DNA of 64,000 nt from Rathayibacter sp. Leaf185 (lineage in GTDB: Bacteria; Actinomycetota; Actinomycetes; Actinomycetales; Microbacteriaceae), in the NCBI RefSeq assembly GCF_001423885.1, contig NZ_LMPP01000002.1, positions 842,355-906,354 of the forward strand, written 5' to 3'. Below the pieces are notes generated by a model. It saw only the letters and a program-made list of their open reading frames with translations. It was not told the origin of the DNA and searched no databases. Made by a program: the position numbers and the translations under genes. This document shows positions 33,201 through 41,265 of the stretch, piece after piece; the first letter of the stretch is position 1; each line of letters opens with the position of its first letter.

Positions 33201-33424
33201 AGGAGCTCACCCGGCTGCGCGAGCGGGTCGTGGCCGCCGCGACCGGCATGGCGGCGGCCGAGTTCTCGGGACTGCTCGACGCGGTCCCCTTCTCGCCCGG
33301 AGACGCCCTGCGCTACCGGATCCACGCGGTGCCGGAGGTGTCGGGCGACGGTCTGCTGCGCGTGGACCGGCCCGAGGACGATCCCGCGGACGAGGATCCC
33401 GCCGAGGAGGAGGAGCAGCAGTGA
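30212..33424 (+). CDS. adnA: AdnA-type helicase-nuclease subunit
   Basis: First subunit of the actinobacterial AdnAB motor-nuclease, which resects DNA double-strand ends for recombinational repair. It has 1070 residues. Walker A is GAPGSGKTTTI near 46; motif II is VVVDDMQEASE near 251; later SF1A motifs include AFGDPDVATSAYRG and GLEFDVVVIARLQDGVWP. The C-terminal RecB-type PD-(D/E)xK nuclease shows SPSRLEAFEKSPLDWF near 800, then GSIDRVERDRDG and TIVDLKTGRSVP near 930. The stop overlaps the adnB start (GTGA at 33421), so subunits are made in coupled fashion. Confidence 0.9.
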   Translation: MTAPGSPIAPSAQPLAGSAPGVLDASQRAVLELPEGRSAAVLGAPGSGKTTTIVELVAERVLERGYAPESVVVLAASRTAATALRDVLALRLDVPTRGPLARTATSLAFEAVTASAKERGTERPTLLTGGEQDALLSELIEGHLEDGTGPRWPDEFTPEVLRLRTFRTELREFGMRATEHGLDSTSVRALAVDADRGEWSAAAAVLDELRDVVDWMTPEAGTRLDAAEFAAFAAEAIRSGGGGERITALRLVVVDDMQEASESTVVLLRALAERGVTVIAFGDPDVATSAYRGAASDTLGRFASSIGVRDAETLVLGRVHRHTAALRSLVSGATQRIGTAAAGRQRAAVAESDPEGAPAPVLVLHAPTPAREAATIARLLRERRLRDAVPWRRMAVVVRSGAAVQPLVKALAVAEVPTRSVLAGRALRDDHAARSLLVLVGVAIGERPLDAELAAELLLGPFGGVDRLGLRRLRLALRAEELAGDGIRASDPLLVEALSAPGRFATIDSAPARQAERLAVSIDRVRRLHDEGGSIEELLWSAWESSRVASSWRELSLGTGLTAAEANRNLDGVVALFSAARRFVERAAGDSAAAFVTEVLEAEVPEDSLAPRSVEDAVLIGTPSSVVGLEFDVVVIARLQDGVWPNLRQRGSLLDPDGLIRASRGEGGLPLDARKATLDDELRMFALAASRARRQLVLSAVAGEDETPSLFFRLTPPDAPRLDAASAVPLTLRGAVAGLRRTSTTPNAVDAPSAIRGLRALALAEVAGADPSSWYGVLEPSTSEPLFDLDDPERPVSVSPSRLEAFEKSPLDWFVDAVSGSTTSTAMGVGTLVHWVLENAAVPDTEALWSALEARWPELVFESPWLGERQKRLTRRLVEGLADYLVDFERAGGEVLGREQQFEIEVPPARVRGSIDRVERDRDGAVTIVDLKTGRSVPRQADIAEHAQLGSYQLAVASGAIEAAGSAAEGGAKLLFVAKGVRGRTYREVEQPRFGEEELTRLRERVVAAATGMAAAEFSGLLDAVPFSPGDALRYRIHAVPEVSGDGLLRVDRPEDDPADEDPAEEEEQQ

Positions 33425-36400
33425 TCGACGCCCTGACCATCGCCGAGCGTCTCGACCTGCGCCCGCCGACCGCCGAGCAGCGCGCCGTCATCGAGGCGCC
33501 GCTCGAGCCGGCCCTCGTCGTGGCGGGAGCGGGCAGCGGCAAGACCGAGACGATGGCGAACCGGGTGCTGTGGCTCCTGGCCAACGGGCTGGCGGCTCCC
33601 TCCGACGTCCTCGGACTGACCTTCACCCGCAAGGCCGCCGCCGAGCTCGGCGAGCGCATCGGCCGCCGCATCGATCAGCTGGGTGCGGCGGGCCTGCTGC
33701 CGCTCGCGCCCGGGCAGTCGGAGCCCGACCCGTTCGAGGCCGCCACGGTCTCGACGTACAACGCCTTCGCCAACACGATCTTCCGCGACAACGCGGCTCT
33801 CATCGGCCGCGAGGGCGACGCGACGGTGCTCTCGGAGGCGTCGGCCTGGCACCTCGCCCGCGGCGTCGTCGCGGACACGGTCGACCCGCGGATCCTCGAC
33901 GTCGAGGCGAGTCTCGACCGGCTGACCGACCTCGTCGTCTCGCTCGCCCACGACCTGGCCGACAACCTCGCCGACCCGGCCGAGGTCGCCGGCTTCGCCG
34001 AGGACTTCCTCCGGCTGGGCGAACTGCCCCGCGGCTCGAGCGGCAGCGGCATGTACCGCGAGCTCGAGCGCGCCCTCCAGGCGGTCGGGGCCCTGCCGAT
34101 CCTGACGGCGCTCGCCGAGCGGTTCCAGGAGGCGAAGGCCGACCGCGGCTTCGTCGAGTTCTCGGATCAGGTCGCGCTCGCGCTCCGCATCACCGAGCGG
34201 GTGCCGCGGATCGTCGACGAGCACCGCGCCCGCTACCGTGTCGTCCTCCTCGACGAGTACCAGGACACCTCCGTGCTGCAGACCCGCCTGCTCGCCCGGC
34301 TCTTCGCCGAGCAGGGCGTGATGGCCGTCGGCGACCCGCACCAGTCGATCTACGGCTGGCGCGGTGCGAGCGCCGAGGGTCTCGGCCGCTTCGCCGTCGA
34401 CTTCGGCTCGGCGCGCCGCTTCTCGCTCTCGACGAGCTGGCGCAACGGCCACGGGGTCCTCGCCGCCGCGAACGCGATCGTCGCGCCGCTCGCCTCCGGC
34501 AGCGCGGTGCCGGTCGACCGGCTCGCCGCGGGCCCCGGCGCGAGCGGGCATCCCGTCGAGCTGACCTTCCCCGAGACGATCGACGAGGAGGCCGACGACG
34601 TCGCCCGCTGGTTCGCCGGGCGGCTCGCCGAGACCCCCGAGCCCCCGTCGGCAGCGGCGCTCTTCCGGGTCCGCGCGCACATGGACCGCTTCGCGGCGGC
34701 CCTCTCGCGGCACGGCGTCCGCTACCACATCCTCGGGATCGGCGGCCTGCTGCGGCAGCCCGAGATCGCCGATCTGGTCGCCGCGCTGACGGTCGTCGAG
34801 GATCCGGCGGCCGGCAGCGAGCTCGTGCGCCTGCTCGCCGGAGCGCGGTGGCGCCTCGGCGTGCGCGACCTCAAGGCGCTGCGCGACCTCGCCTCGTGGC
34901 TCGCCTCGCGCGATCACGCCCACCGTCTGCTGCCCGAGGAGGTCCGCGAGCGGATGCGCGCCTCCGTCACCGAGGGCGAGGGCGGCTCCATCGTCGAGGC
35001 GCTCGACTTCATCGCCTCCAGGAGGCAGGGCGACGACGGCCGCCTCGACCACTCCGCCCTGAGTGCGTTCAGCGAGGAGGGGCTCCGGCGCCTGCACGAG
35101 GCGGGGAGCCTGTTCGCCCGCCTCCGCGCCCGTGCCGGGCTCGACCTGCTCGACTTCGTGACGCTCGTCGAGCAGGAGCTCGGCCTCGACATCGAGGTGG
35201 AGGCGAACGAGACCCGCGGCGACGGCCGCGCCAACCTCGAGGCGTTCCGCGAGGCCGCCGCCGGGTACCTGCAGACCGATGATCGCGGCGCGGGCACCGG
35301 CTCCTCCCTCCGCGGCTTCCTCCGCTGGCTCGTCCTCGCCGACAAGCGCGACGGCCTCGCCCCGCGTCCCGAGGACCCTGAGCCCGGCACCGTGCAGCTG
35401 CTCACGATCCACGGCTCCAAGGGTCTCGAATGGGATCTCGTCGCGGTGCCCCGGCTCGTCGACGGTGAGCTCCCCGGAACGCCGATCGAGGGCTTCCGCG
35501 GCTGGGTGCGGCTCGGTGCGATGCCGTACGCCTTCCGGGGCGACGCGTCCGAGCTGCCCGACCTCGCCTGGCGGGGCTGCGCGACGCAGAAGGAGGTCGT
35601 CGACGCGATGACCGACTTCGGCGACACCCTGCGCGAGCGCAACGAGTCGGAGGAGCGCCGCCTGGCCTATGTCGCGGTCACCCGCGCCCGGCACCATCTC
35701 CTGCTCAGCGGATCCTGGTGGGCCGGCCAATCGAAGCCCAGGGGGCCGGGGGTGTTCCTCCGCGACCTCGCCGAGGCCGAGACGATCCCCGAGCTGCCGT
35801 CCGAGCCGCAGAACCTCGAGAACCCGCTCGAGCAGGCGCCGCGGACGTTCCGCTGGCCGCACGATCCGCTGGGAGCCCGAGGCGACCGGGTCCGCGCCGC
35901 CGCCGAGCGGGTCCGGATCGCCGAGCCGGCCCTCCTCGGTGCGCGCGGGAACGACATCCGGCTCCTCCTCGCCGAGCGGGCGGTGCGCCTGGCCGGAGGC
36001 GAGCGCATCGCCCTCCCCACCCGCATCCCCGCCTCGCGGTTCAAGGACATCGTGAGCGCCCCCGCCGAGGTCACCGCTCAGCTGCGCCGCCCCATGCCCG
36101 AGCGGCCCTACCGGCAGACCCGGCTCGGCACGACCTTCCACTCCTGGGTCGAGAACCGCTTCGGGATCCAGGGCGGGGCCGAGGCCGTGGACACCTTCGC
36201 CGATGAGCTCGACGACGCCGGCGGGACGAGCGTCGAGCAGGAGAGGCTGTCCGCGCTGATCGAGACCTTCGAGCGCTCGGAGTGGGCCGACCGGAGGCCG
36301 GAGGCCGTCGAGATCGAGATCCACCTCCAGCTCGCCGGGCACGTGGTCGTCTGCAAGCTCGACGCGGTCTACCCGACCGCCGAGGGGCACCAGATCGTCG

Positions 36401-36633
36401 ACTGGAAGACCGGCCGTGCGCCGAAGGACGCCGCCGACCTCGAGCTCAAGCAGTTCCAGCTCGCGCTCTACCGCCTGGCCTTCGCCCGCTGGCGGGGAGT
36501 GCCTCTCGAGAGCGTCGACGCCGTGTTCTTCTTCGTCGCCGACGACCTCGTGCTGCGCCCCGAGCGCTTCTACTCGGAGCGGGAGCTCGCGGAGTCGCTC
36601 TCCTCGGCGACGGGGGTGAGCCCGCGGCCGTGA
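33421..36633 (+). CDS. adnB: AdnB-type helicase-nuclease subunit
   Basis: Second AdnAB subunit, 1070 residues, UvrD-like motor with a RecB-type nuclease. Walker A is AGAGSGKTETMANR near 41; GLTFTRKAAAELGERIG is motif Ia; VLLDEYQDTSVLQTRLL near 276 motif II; VGDPHQSIYGWRGAS motif III; LTIHGSKGLEWDLVAVP motif V; RRLAYVAVTRARHHLL motif VI. The nuclease has FHSWVENRFG, LDAVYPTAEGHQIVDWKTGRAP and KQFQLALYRLAFA. GTG 33421 overlaps the adnA stop. The frame is open far upstream but that portion is antisense-like noise over adnA. The last 64 bases overlap the convergent phosphotransferase gene. Confidence 0.92.
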   Translation: MIDALTIAERLDLRPPTAEQRAVIEAPLEPALVVAGAGSGKTETMANRVLWLLANGLAAPSDVLGLTFTRKAAAELGERIGRRIDQLGAAGLLPLAPGQSEPDPFEAATVSTYNAFANTIFRDNAALIGREGDATVLSEASAWHLARGVVADTVDPRILDVEASLDRLTDLVVSLAHDLADNLADPAEVAGFAEDFLRLGELPRGSSGSGMYRELERALQAVGALPILTALAERFQEAKADRGFVEFSDQVALALRITERVPRIVDEHRARYRVVLLDEYQDTSVLQTRLLARLFAEQGVMAVGDPHQSIYGWRGASAEGLGRFAVDFGSARRFSLSTSWRNGHGVLAAANAIVAPLASGSAVPVDRLAAGPGASGHPVELTFPETIDEEADDVARWFAGRLAETPEPPSAAALFRVRAHMDRFAAALSRHGVRYHILGIGGLLRQPEIADLVAALTVVEDPAAGSELVRLLAGARWRLGVRDLKALRDLASWLASRDHAHRLLPEEVRERMRASVTEGEGGSIVEALDFIASRRQGDDGRLDHSALSAFSEEGLRRLHEAGSLFARLRARAGLDLLDFVTLVEQELGLDIEVEANETRGDGRANLEAFREAAAGYLQTDDRGAGTGSSLRGFLRWLVLADKRDGLAPRPEDPEPGTVQLLTIHGSKGLEWDLVAVPRLVDGELPGTPIEGFRGWVRLGAMPYAFRGDASELPDLAWRGCATQKEVVDAMTDFGDTLRERNESEERRLAYVAVTRARHHLLLSGSWWAGQSKPRGPGVFLRDLAEAETIPELPSEPQNLENPLEQAPRTFRWPHDPLGARGDRVRAAAERVRIAEPALLGARGNDIRLLLAERAVRLAGGERIALPTRIPASRFKDIVSAPAEVTAQLRRPMPERPYRQTRLGTTFHSWVENRFGIQGGAEAVDTFADELDDAGGTSVEQERLSALIETFERSEWADRRPEAVEIEIHLQLAGHVVVCKLDAVYPTAEGHQIVDWKTGRAPKDAADLELKQFQLALYRLAFARWRGVPLESVDAVFFFVADDLVLRPERFYSERELAESLSSATGVSPRP

Positions 36634-37637
36634 GCGGAGGCGTCGGTGCGGGCGCCCGGCGTGCGGTTCAGCAGCTCCTCCACCTCCGACACCTCGAGCA
36701 CCGGACCGGTGTCGGTCGAGAGCGGGGCGGAGAGATCGCCGAGCACGCTGTCGACGAGCGTGTCGAGCATCCCGACCGCGTCGTCGACGATCGTGGCGTC
36801 GCCGGTCTCGGTCCCGTGCAGCAGCCAGCGTGCGAGCTCGAGCTCGGCGTAGAGCTGGGCGCGCTGCCGGACCGTGCGGTCGACCGCGCCCGCGCGCATC
36901 CGCGCATAGGCCGAGAGCGCCGTGCCCGAGCCGGGTGCGCTCAGGAGCCAGTGCAGATCCCGGGCCGGGTCGCCGACCCGCAGCGCCGCCCAGCCGAGCA
37001 CCGCCGTCACGACCTCGCCGGAGCGCAGGAACGAGTCCGAGGTCATCGAGCCGTTCACGACGGCCGGGTCGAACTGCCACAGCGACTCGTCCGACGACGC
37101 CGACTCCCAGCGGGCGACGAGGGCGGCGGGCACGTGCCCGGTGTCGGCCGCGCGCTCGATCACGGCGACCGTCTCGTTGACGGCGTCACGGGTGGAGGAG
37201 ACGGGGAGTCCCGCCTCGTGGACGAACGAGGCCGGCAGCGAGTGGATCGCTCCGATCGCCCGCCCGACCGAGTCGGCGAGCCCGCTCGACGGGGCGACGT
37301 CGTCGATGAGGACGCGGTCGCCGTCGAGATACTCGTAGACCACGGCGCGGGTGCCGTCGAACGAGGTCTGGCCGACGCTCTCCTGCAGATCGAAGGGCAG
37401 GCGGCTCCGGATGCCGGCGGTCAGCGCACGCAGGGCGACCAGGTCGCCGAGCTGCTCCTGCTCGGCCAGCGCGGAGGTGGGAACCCTCACGACGAGCCGG
37501 GCGCCGTCGCGCGTGGTCAGCAGGGCGGAGTCGAAGTCGCCGTGCGTCGAGTGGGTGAACGGGCGCGCGGAGCGGACGTCGAGGCCCTCGACGGCCGAAG
37601 TGGCCAGCGCGGCTAGAGTGAGATGGGTTCTGGCCAT
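36570..37637 (-). CDS. Phosphotransferase (APH-like) family protein
   Basis: Cytosolic protein of 355 residues with an aminoglycoside-phosphotransferase/maltokinase-like fold. N-terminal lobe: DFDSALLTTRDGARLVVRVP. Hinge: AVVYEYLDGDRV. The catalytic HGD..N loop is degenerate: WQFDPAVVNGSMTSDSFL stands where LxHGDLHxxN is expected, and the metal motif region reads AVLGWAALRVGDPARDLHWL, close to the usual DWE..GDPxxDL but with Gly-Trp-Ala for Asp-Trp-Glu. Phosphotransfer may thus be impaired. ATG 37637 follows TAACCT by seven bases (leaderless). Its tail overlaps adnB. Confidence 0.82.
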   Translation of the reverse strand: MARTHLTLAALATSAVEGLDVRSARPFTHSTHGDFDSALLTTRDGARLVVRVPTSALAEQEQLGDLVALRALTAGIRSRLPFDLQESVGQTSFDGTRAVVYEYLDGDRVLIDDVAPSSGLADSVGRAIGAIHSLPASFVHEAGLPVSSTRDAVNETVAVIERAADTGHVPAALVARWESASSDESLWQFDPAVVNGSMTSDSFLRSGEVVTAVLGWAALRVGDPARDLHWLLSAPGSGTALSAYARMRAGAVDRTVRQRAQLYAELELARWLLHGTETGDATIVDDAVGMLDTLVDSVLGDLSAPLSTDTGPVLEVSEVEELLNRTPGARTDASAHGRGLTPVAEESDSASSRSE

Positions 37638-37644
37638 GGGTTCT

Positions 37645-37650
37645 AGGTTA
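37645..37650 (-). promoter_or_regulatory. -10 element for phosphotransferase gene (leaderless)
   Basis: TAACCT on the minus strand, with seven bases between it and ATG 37637. Confidence 0.4.
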
Positions 37651-37712
37651 GGTCGCTCGGCGCCGTACCGGCCCGACCGCCACGCGCTGTCCCTGCACCG
37701 GTTGTCCCGCCC

Positions 37713-37757
37713 CAGGGGGCGCGCACAGAGCCACGCACTCCGACGACGCGCCCCCTG
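37713..37757. repeat. 11-bp inverted repeat upstream of nudC
   Basis: CAGGGGGCGCG (37713-37723) is exactly repeated in inverse at 37747-37757, with a 23-base spacer. It ends 27 bases before the nudC ATG and would lie in its leader or promoter region; it might be a leader hairpin or a protein-binding site. Confidence 0.55.
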
Positions 37758-37784
37758 ACGCCATTCCCAGGAAACGAGCCACGC

Positions 37785-38732
37785 ATGCCTGTGCCCTTCG
37801 CCGACCGCCTCCCGCTCTCGCGACAGGCCGCCGATCGCGACTACCTGTCCCGCGCACGCCCCGCGCTCTACGACGAGCTCCTCGGAGACGAGGCGACCCG
37901 CGTGCTGCCGCTCTGGAAGGACAGGGCCCTGGTCGACGGCGACCGGCTCGTGCTCCGCAGCGCTCAGGACGTCACCGCGGGCACCCTCCGCGTCTACCTC
38001 GGCCGCACCACCGTCGACGCCGAGGGCGAGCCCGCCGGCACCCCGGTCATCGCGACGGTCCTCACCGACGCGGCCGCCATCGAGCTCGAGCCCGACGAGG
38101 ACCGCTGGAGCGGGCTCCGCCCGGTCGCCGAGAAGCTCAGCGACCGCGACGCGGGACTCTTCACCGAGGCGCTCGCGATCGTCAACTGGCACGCCTCCCA
38201 CGGCTACTCGCCCCGCAACGGCGACCCGACGGTCGTCGAGCAGGGCGGCTGGGTGCGCCGGTCACCGTCCGACGGCAGCCAGGTCTTCCCCCGGACCGAC
38301 CCCGCGATCATCGTCTGCGTCCTCGACGGCGACGACCGCCTCCTGCTCGGCTCGAACGCGATGTGGGGCGCCGACCGCTTCTCGCTCCTCGCCGGTTTCG
38401 TCGAGCCGGGGGAGTCGCTCGAGGCGGCGGTCGTCCGCGAGATCTTCGAGGAGTCGGGCATGCGCGTCGTCGACCCGCAGTACCTCGGCTCGCAGCCCTG
38501 GCCGTTCCCCGCCTCCCTGATGGTCGGCTTCACCGCGCGCCTCGCCGACGACCAGGAGCCCGCCGCCCTGAAGCCCGACGGGGAGGAGATCGTCGATCTG
38601 CGCTGGTTCACCCGCCAGCAGCTGCACGACTCGCTCGAGTCCGTGCTCCTGCCCGGCCGCTCCTCCATCGCCCGCGCGATGATCGAGGACTGGTACGGGG
38701 GCGAGCTGGAGAACGGTCCGATCCTCGCGTGA
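37785..38732 (+). CDS. nudC: NAD+ diphosphatase (NudC family Nudix hydrolase)
   Basis: Hydrolyses NAD(H), and in some bacteria NAD caps on RNA, to NMN and AMP. It has 315 residues. The Nudix box is GFVEPGESLEAAVVREIFEE followed by SG, and the NADH-diphosphatase signature SQPWPFPASLM lies 17 residues after it. The zinc ribbon of the E. coli enzyme is gone: the matching segment (ALAIVNWHASHGYSPRNGDPT) has no Cys. AGGAAA lies upstream of ATG 37785. The stop overlaps the start of the helicase gene (GTGA at 38729), so the two are co-translated. Confidence 0.92.
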   Translation: MPVPFADRLPLSRQAADRDYLSRARPALYDELLGDEATRVLPLWKDRALVDGDRLVLRSAQDVTAGTLRVYLGRTTVDAEGEPAGTPVIATVLTDAAAIELEPDEDRWSGLRPVAEKLSDRDAGLFTEALAIVNWHASHGYSPRNGDPTVVEQGGWVRRSPSDGSQVFPRTDPAIIVCVLDGDDRLLLGSNAMWGADRFSLLAGFVEPGESLEAAVVREIFEESGMRVVDPQYLGSQPWPFPASLMVGFTARLADDQEPAALKPDGEEIVDLRWFTRQQLHDSLESVLLPGRSSIARAMIEDWYGGELENGPILA

Positions 38733-40468
38733 GCCTGCTCGACGGGCTCGACGAGGGGCAGCGCGAGGCGGCGGAGGCGCTGCTCGGACCGGTCTGCGTG
38801 CTCGCGGGCGCCGGCACCGGCAAGACCCGGACCATCACGCACCGGATCGCGCACGGTGTCGCGACCGGCGTCTACACGCCGGGCCGGGTCATGGCCCTGA
38901 CCTTCACCAGCCGCTCGGCCGCCGAGCTGCGCACCCGCCTGCGCGTGCTCGGTGCCGGAGGCGTCCAGGCCCGCACGTTCCACGCCGCGGCTCTCTCGCA
39001 GCTGAGCTACTTCTGGCCGCAGTTCGTCGGCGGCACGATGCCGCAGCTGCTCGACAACAAGGCGCGGATGCTCGGCCACGCGGCCGAGCGCCTCCGCCTC
39101 AAGCTCGACACCGCGACCCTGCGCGATCTCTCGGCCGAGATCGAGTGGCGGAAGGTCTCGGCGCTCTCGCTCGAGCAGTACGCGGTCGCGGCCCGCACCC
39201 GCGCACAGCCCGGTCGGCTGACTCTCGAGCAGACGATCGCGCTGGTCGACGAGTACGAGGGCCTCAAGGACCAGCGCCGGCAGATCGACTTCGAGGACGT
39301 CCTCCTCGTCACCGCGGGCATGCTCGAGTCGGAGCCGGCCATGGCGATGCAGGTGCGCGAGCAGTACCGCTTCTTCACGGTCGACGAGTACCAGGACGTC
39401 TCGCCGCTCCAGCAGCGGCTGCTCGAGCTGTGGCTCGGCGACCGCGGCGATCTCTGCGTGGTCGGCGACGCCAGCCAGACCATCTACTCGTTCGCGGGCG
39501 CGAAGGCCGACTACCTGCTCGACTTCGCCGCGCGCTGGCCCGCGGCCACCGTCGTGCGACTCGAGGAGAACTACCGCTCGGCGCCTCCGATCGTGCACAC
39601 CGCGAACCGGCTGATGCGCGGGCGGCCCGGCGCGCTCGTCCTGCACTCCGTTCAGCCCGTCGAGGCTCCCGAGCCCGCCGTCGACGCCTACCCCGACGAC
39701 ATCGCGGAGGCGCGCGGGATCGCGGCGCGCGTCGCCGCGGACATCGAGGCGGGCATCCGACCCTCCGACATCGCCGTCCTGTTCCGCACCAACTCGCAGT
39801 CGGCCGTCATCGAGCACGCGCTCGGCGAGAGGGGGGTCAGCGCGCACATGCGCGGAGGCAAGCGCTTCTTCGATCTGCCCGAGGTGAAGCAGGCCGTGAT
39901 GCAGCTGCGCGCGGCCTCGGTGTCGATCGCGGGCGAGCCGCTCTTCAAGTCGGTGAGCGACGTGCTCCGCTCGCTCGGCTGGAGCGCGGAGCCGCCCGCC
40001 GCCCCCGGGGCCGTCCGAGACCGCTGGGAGTCGCTCGACACCCTCTCCCGACTGGTCGACGAGGCCCCGTCCGACTGGACCTTCAAGCAGTTCACCGACG
40101 ATCTCCTCGCGCGCCAGCAGGGGCACCACGAGCCCGACCGTGCGGCGGTGACCCTCGCGACGTTCCACTCGGCGAAGGGACTCGAGTGGGACTCGGTGCA
40201 CCTGATGGGCCTCGCCGAGGGCCTCGTCCCGATCTCGTACGCGAACGGTCTCGAGGCTGTCGACGAGGAGCGCCGGCTGCTCTACGTCGGGATCACCCGC
40301 GCCAGGCGCCGGCTCCGGCTGTCCTGGTCGGGCTCGACGGTCGGGCGGGTCACACGGAGGGAGCCGTCGCGGTTCCTCGCCGAGATCGGCCAGCGGCCGA
40401 CGGCGGCGCGGGAGCCGGGAGGGCCCGGCACGCGCAGTCGCGGTGCGGCTCCAGCGGGCGCTCGCTGA
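38729..40468 (+). CDS. UvrD2-like superfamily 1 DNA helicase
   Basis: ATP-dependent 3'-5' helicase of 579 residues. Motifs: Walker A LAGAGTGKTRTITHR near 26, ALTFTSRSAAELRTR (Ia), FFTVDEYQDVSPLQQ near 217 (II), VVGDASQTIYSFAGA (III), LEENYRSAPPIVHTAN (IV), ATFHSAKGLEWDSVHLMG (V) and RRLLYVGITRARRRL (VI). Mycobacterial UvrD2 has an added HRDC domain and C-terminal Cys motif; here the protein stops soon after motif VI with a Gly/Pro/Arg-rich tail. Start is GTG 38729, coupled to nudC. Its last 119 bases overlap the convergent cyclodehydratase-like gene. Confidence 0.88.
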   Translation: MSLLDGLDEGQREAAEALLGPVCVLAGAGTGKTRTITHRIAHGVATGVYTPGRVMALTFTSRSAAELRTRLRVLGAGGVQARTFHAAALSQLSYFWPQFVGGTMPQLLDNKARMLGHAAERLRLKLDTATLRDLSAEIEWRKVSALSLEQYAVAARTRAQPGRLTLEQTIALVDEYEGLKDQRRQIDFEDVLLVTAGMLESEPAMAMQVREQYRFFTVDEYQDVSPLQQRLLELWLGDRGDLCVVGDASQTIYSFAGAKADYLLDFAARWPAATVVRLEENYRSAPPIVHTANRLMRGRPGALVLHSVQPVEAPEPAVDAYPDDIAEARGIAARVAADIEAGIRPSDIAVLFRTNSQSAVIEHALGERGVSAHMRGGKRFFDLPEVKQAVMQLRAASVSIAGEPLFKSVSDVLRSLGWSAEPPAAPGAVRDRWESLDTLSRLVDEAPSDWTFKQFTDDLLARQQGHHEPDRAAVTLATFHSAKGLEWDSVHLMGLAEGLVPISYANGLEAVDEERRLLYVGITRARRRLRLSWSGSTVGRVTRREPSRFLAEIGQRPTAAREPGGPGTRSRGAAPAGAR

Positions 40469-41192
40469 AGGTCCCGGAGGCGTCCGAGTAGGTCCGCACG
40501 GAGCCGCTCAGCCCGGTCCACCCGGCGAGCACCCGGCGCAGCGCCGCGTCGGCGGCGGTGACGGCCATCGCGGCGCTCGCCAGCGGAGTGCGGGTCGGAG
40601 CGGTGCGCCCGAGCACCTGGATGATCAGTCGCGGCCAGTCGGGATCGAGGTCGATCCGGTCGCGGTCGGCGCAGTGCAGGCAGGGACCGCGCCCCGGCTC
40701 GACGAGCGGACCCAGGCGAACCGACTCGTCGCCGAAGACGACCGGGAGGTGCGGCACGTCGGCCGCGAGCCAGTGCGCCGCGCGCGCCGGGGCGACCGCG
40801 AAGTCGACGACCAGCACCGCCAGATCGGGCATCGCCTCGTCGGCGACCAGCTCGCAGCCCTCGCCCCGGAGGATCGTGCGGAGCGCGTCGGCCGCGGCGC
40901 CCAGGCCCTCGACGACGATCCGCGGCGGCGCGGGGGAAGCCTGGTCGACACTCCGCAGCAGCACCGGCCGCAGCGCCGCGAGCACGTGCTCGACCCGCTC
41001 CTCGGAGGCGCCGGCACGCGTCGCGATCAGCCGCGCCGTGCCCGCACTCGTGCCGAGGCGGAGGGCGTGCAGCAGCAGCTCCTCCGGGTAGCCGATGCCA
41101 TCGATGACCACGCGCGGGTGATCGAGGCCGACCTGCATCGCCGTCGCCGAGCGCCAGAGGAGGGGTAAGCGGGGATCGAGCCGGAGGACCAT
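40350..41192 (-). CDS. Cyclodehydratase-like (E1/ThiF-related, TOMM partner) orphan protein
   Basis: A 280-residue protein resembling the leader-binding C-protein (E1-like) of thiazole/oxazole RiPP cyclodehydratases, common next to uvrD2 in actinobacteria (Rv3196-like, from memory). Visible features: an N-terminal winged-helix-like region (YPEELLLHALRLGTSAGTARL), then VVEGLGAAADALRTILRGEG, PVVFGDESVRLGPLVEPGRG, CLHCADRDRIDLDP (CxxC) and, near residue 253, CAC, giving a four-Cys zinc site. No YcaO or RiPP precursor is nearby, so it probably does something else. The CAC codons lie inside the overlap with the helicase gene. Confidence 0.75.
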   Translation of the reverse strand: MVLRLDPRLPLLWRSATAMQVGLDHPRVVIDGIGYPEELLLHALRLGTSAGTARLIATRAGASEERVEHVLAALRPVLLRSVDQASPAPPRIVVEGLGAAADALRTILRGEGCELVADEAMPDLAVLVVDFAVAPARAAHWLAADVPHLPVVFGDESVRLGPLVEPGRGPCLHCADRDRIDLDPDWPRLIIQVLGRTAPTRTPLASAAMAVTAADAALRRVLAGWTGLSGSVRTYSDASGTFSERPLEPHRDCACRALPAPAPPSAAGRSRRGTATAPSV

Positions 41193-41265
41193 CGGGCGAT
41201 CATGGCCGACCCGCTCGATCCGCCGCTCGAGTTCTCCACAGCCCTCGTGGCCCGGAGCGCGGACC

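Noticed and set aside
31381..33420. Upstream extension of the adnB frame
   Set aside because: The segment before GTG 33421 overlaps adnA in another frame and encodes Arg/Ala-rich noise; the overlapping GTGA start fits a coupled operon.
33313..37080. 1255-codon open frame antisense to adnB
   Set aside because: Same compositional artefact; no ribosome-binding site, no domain, and it runs across two real genes.
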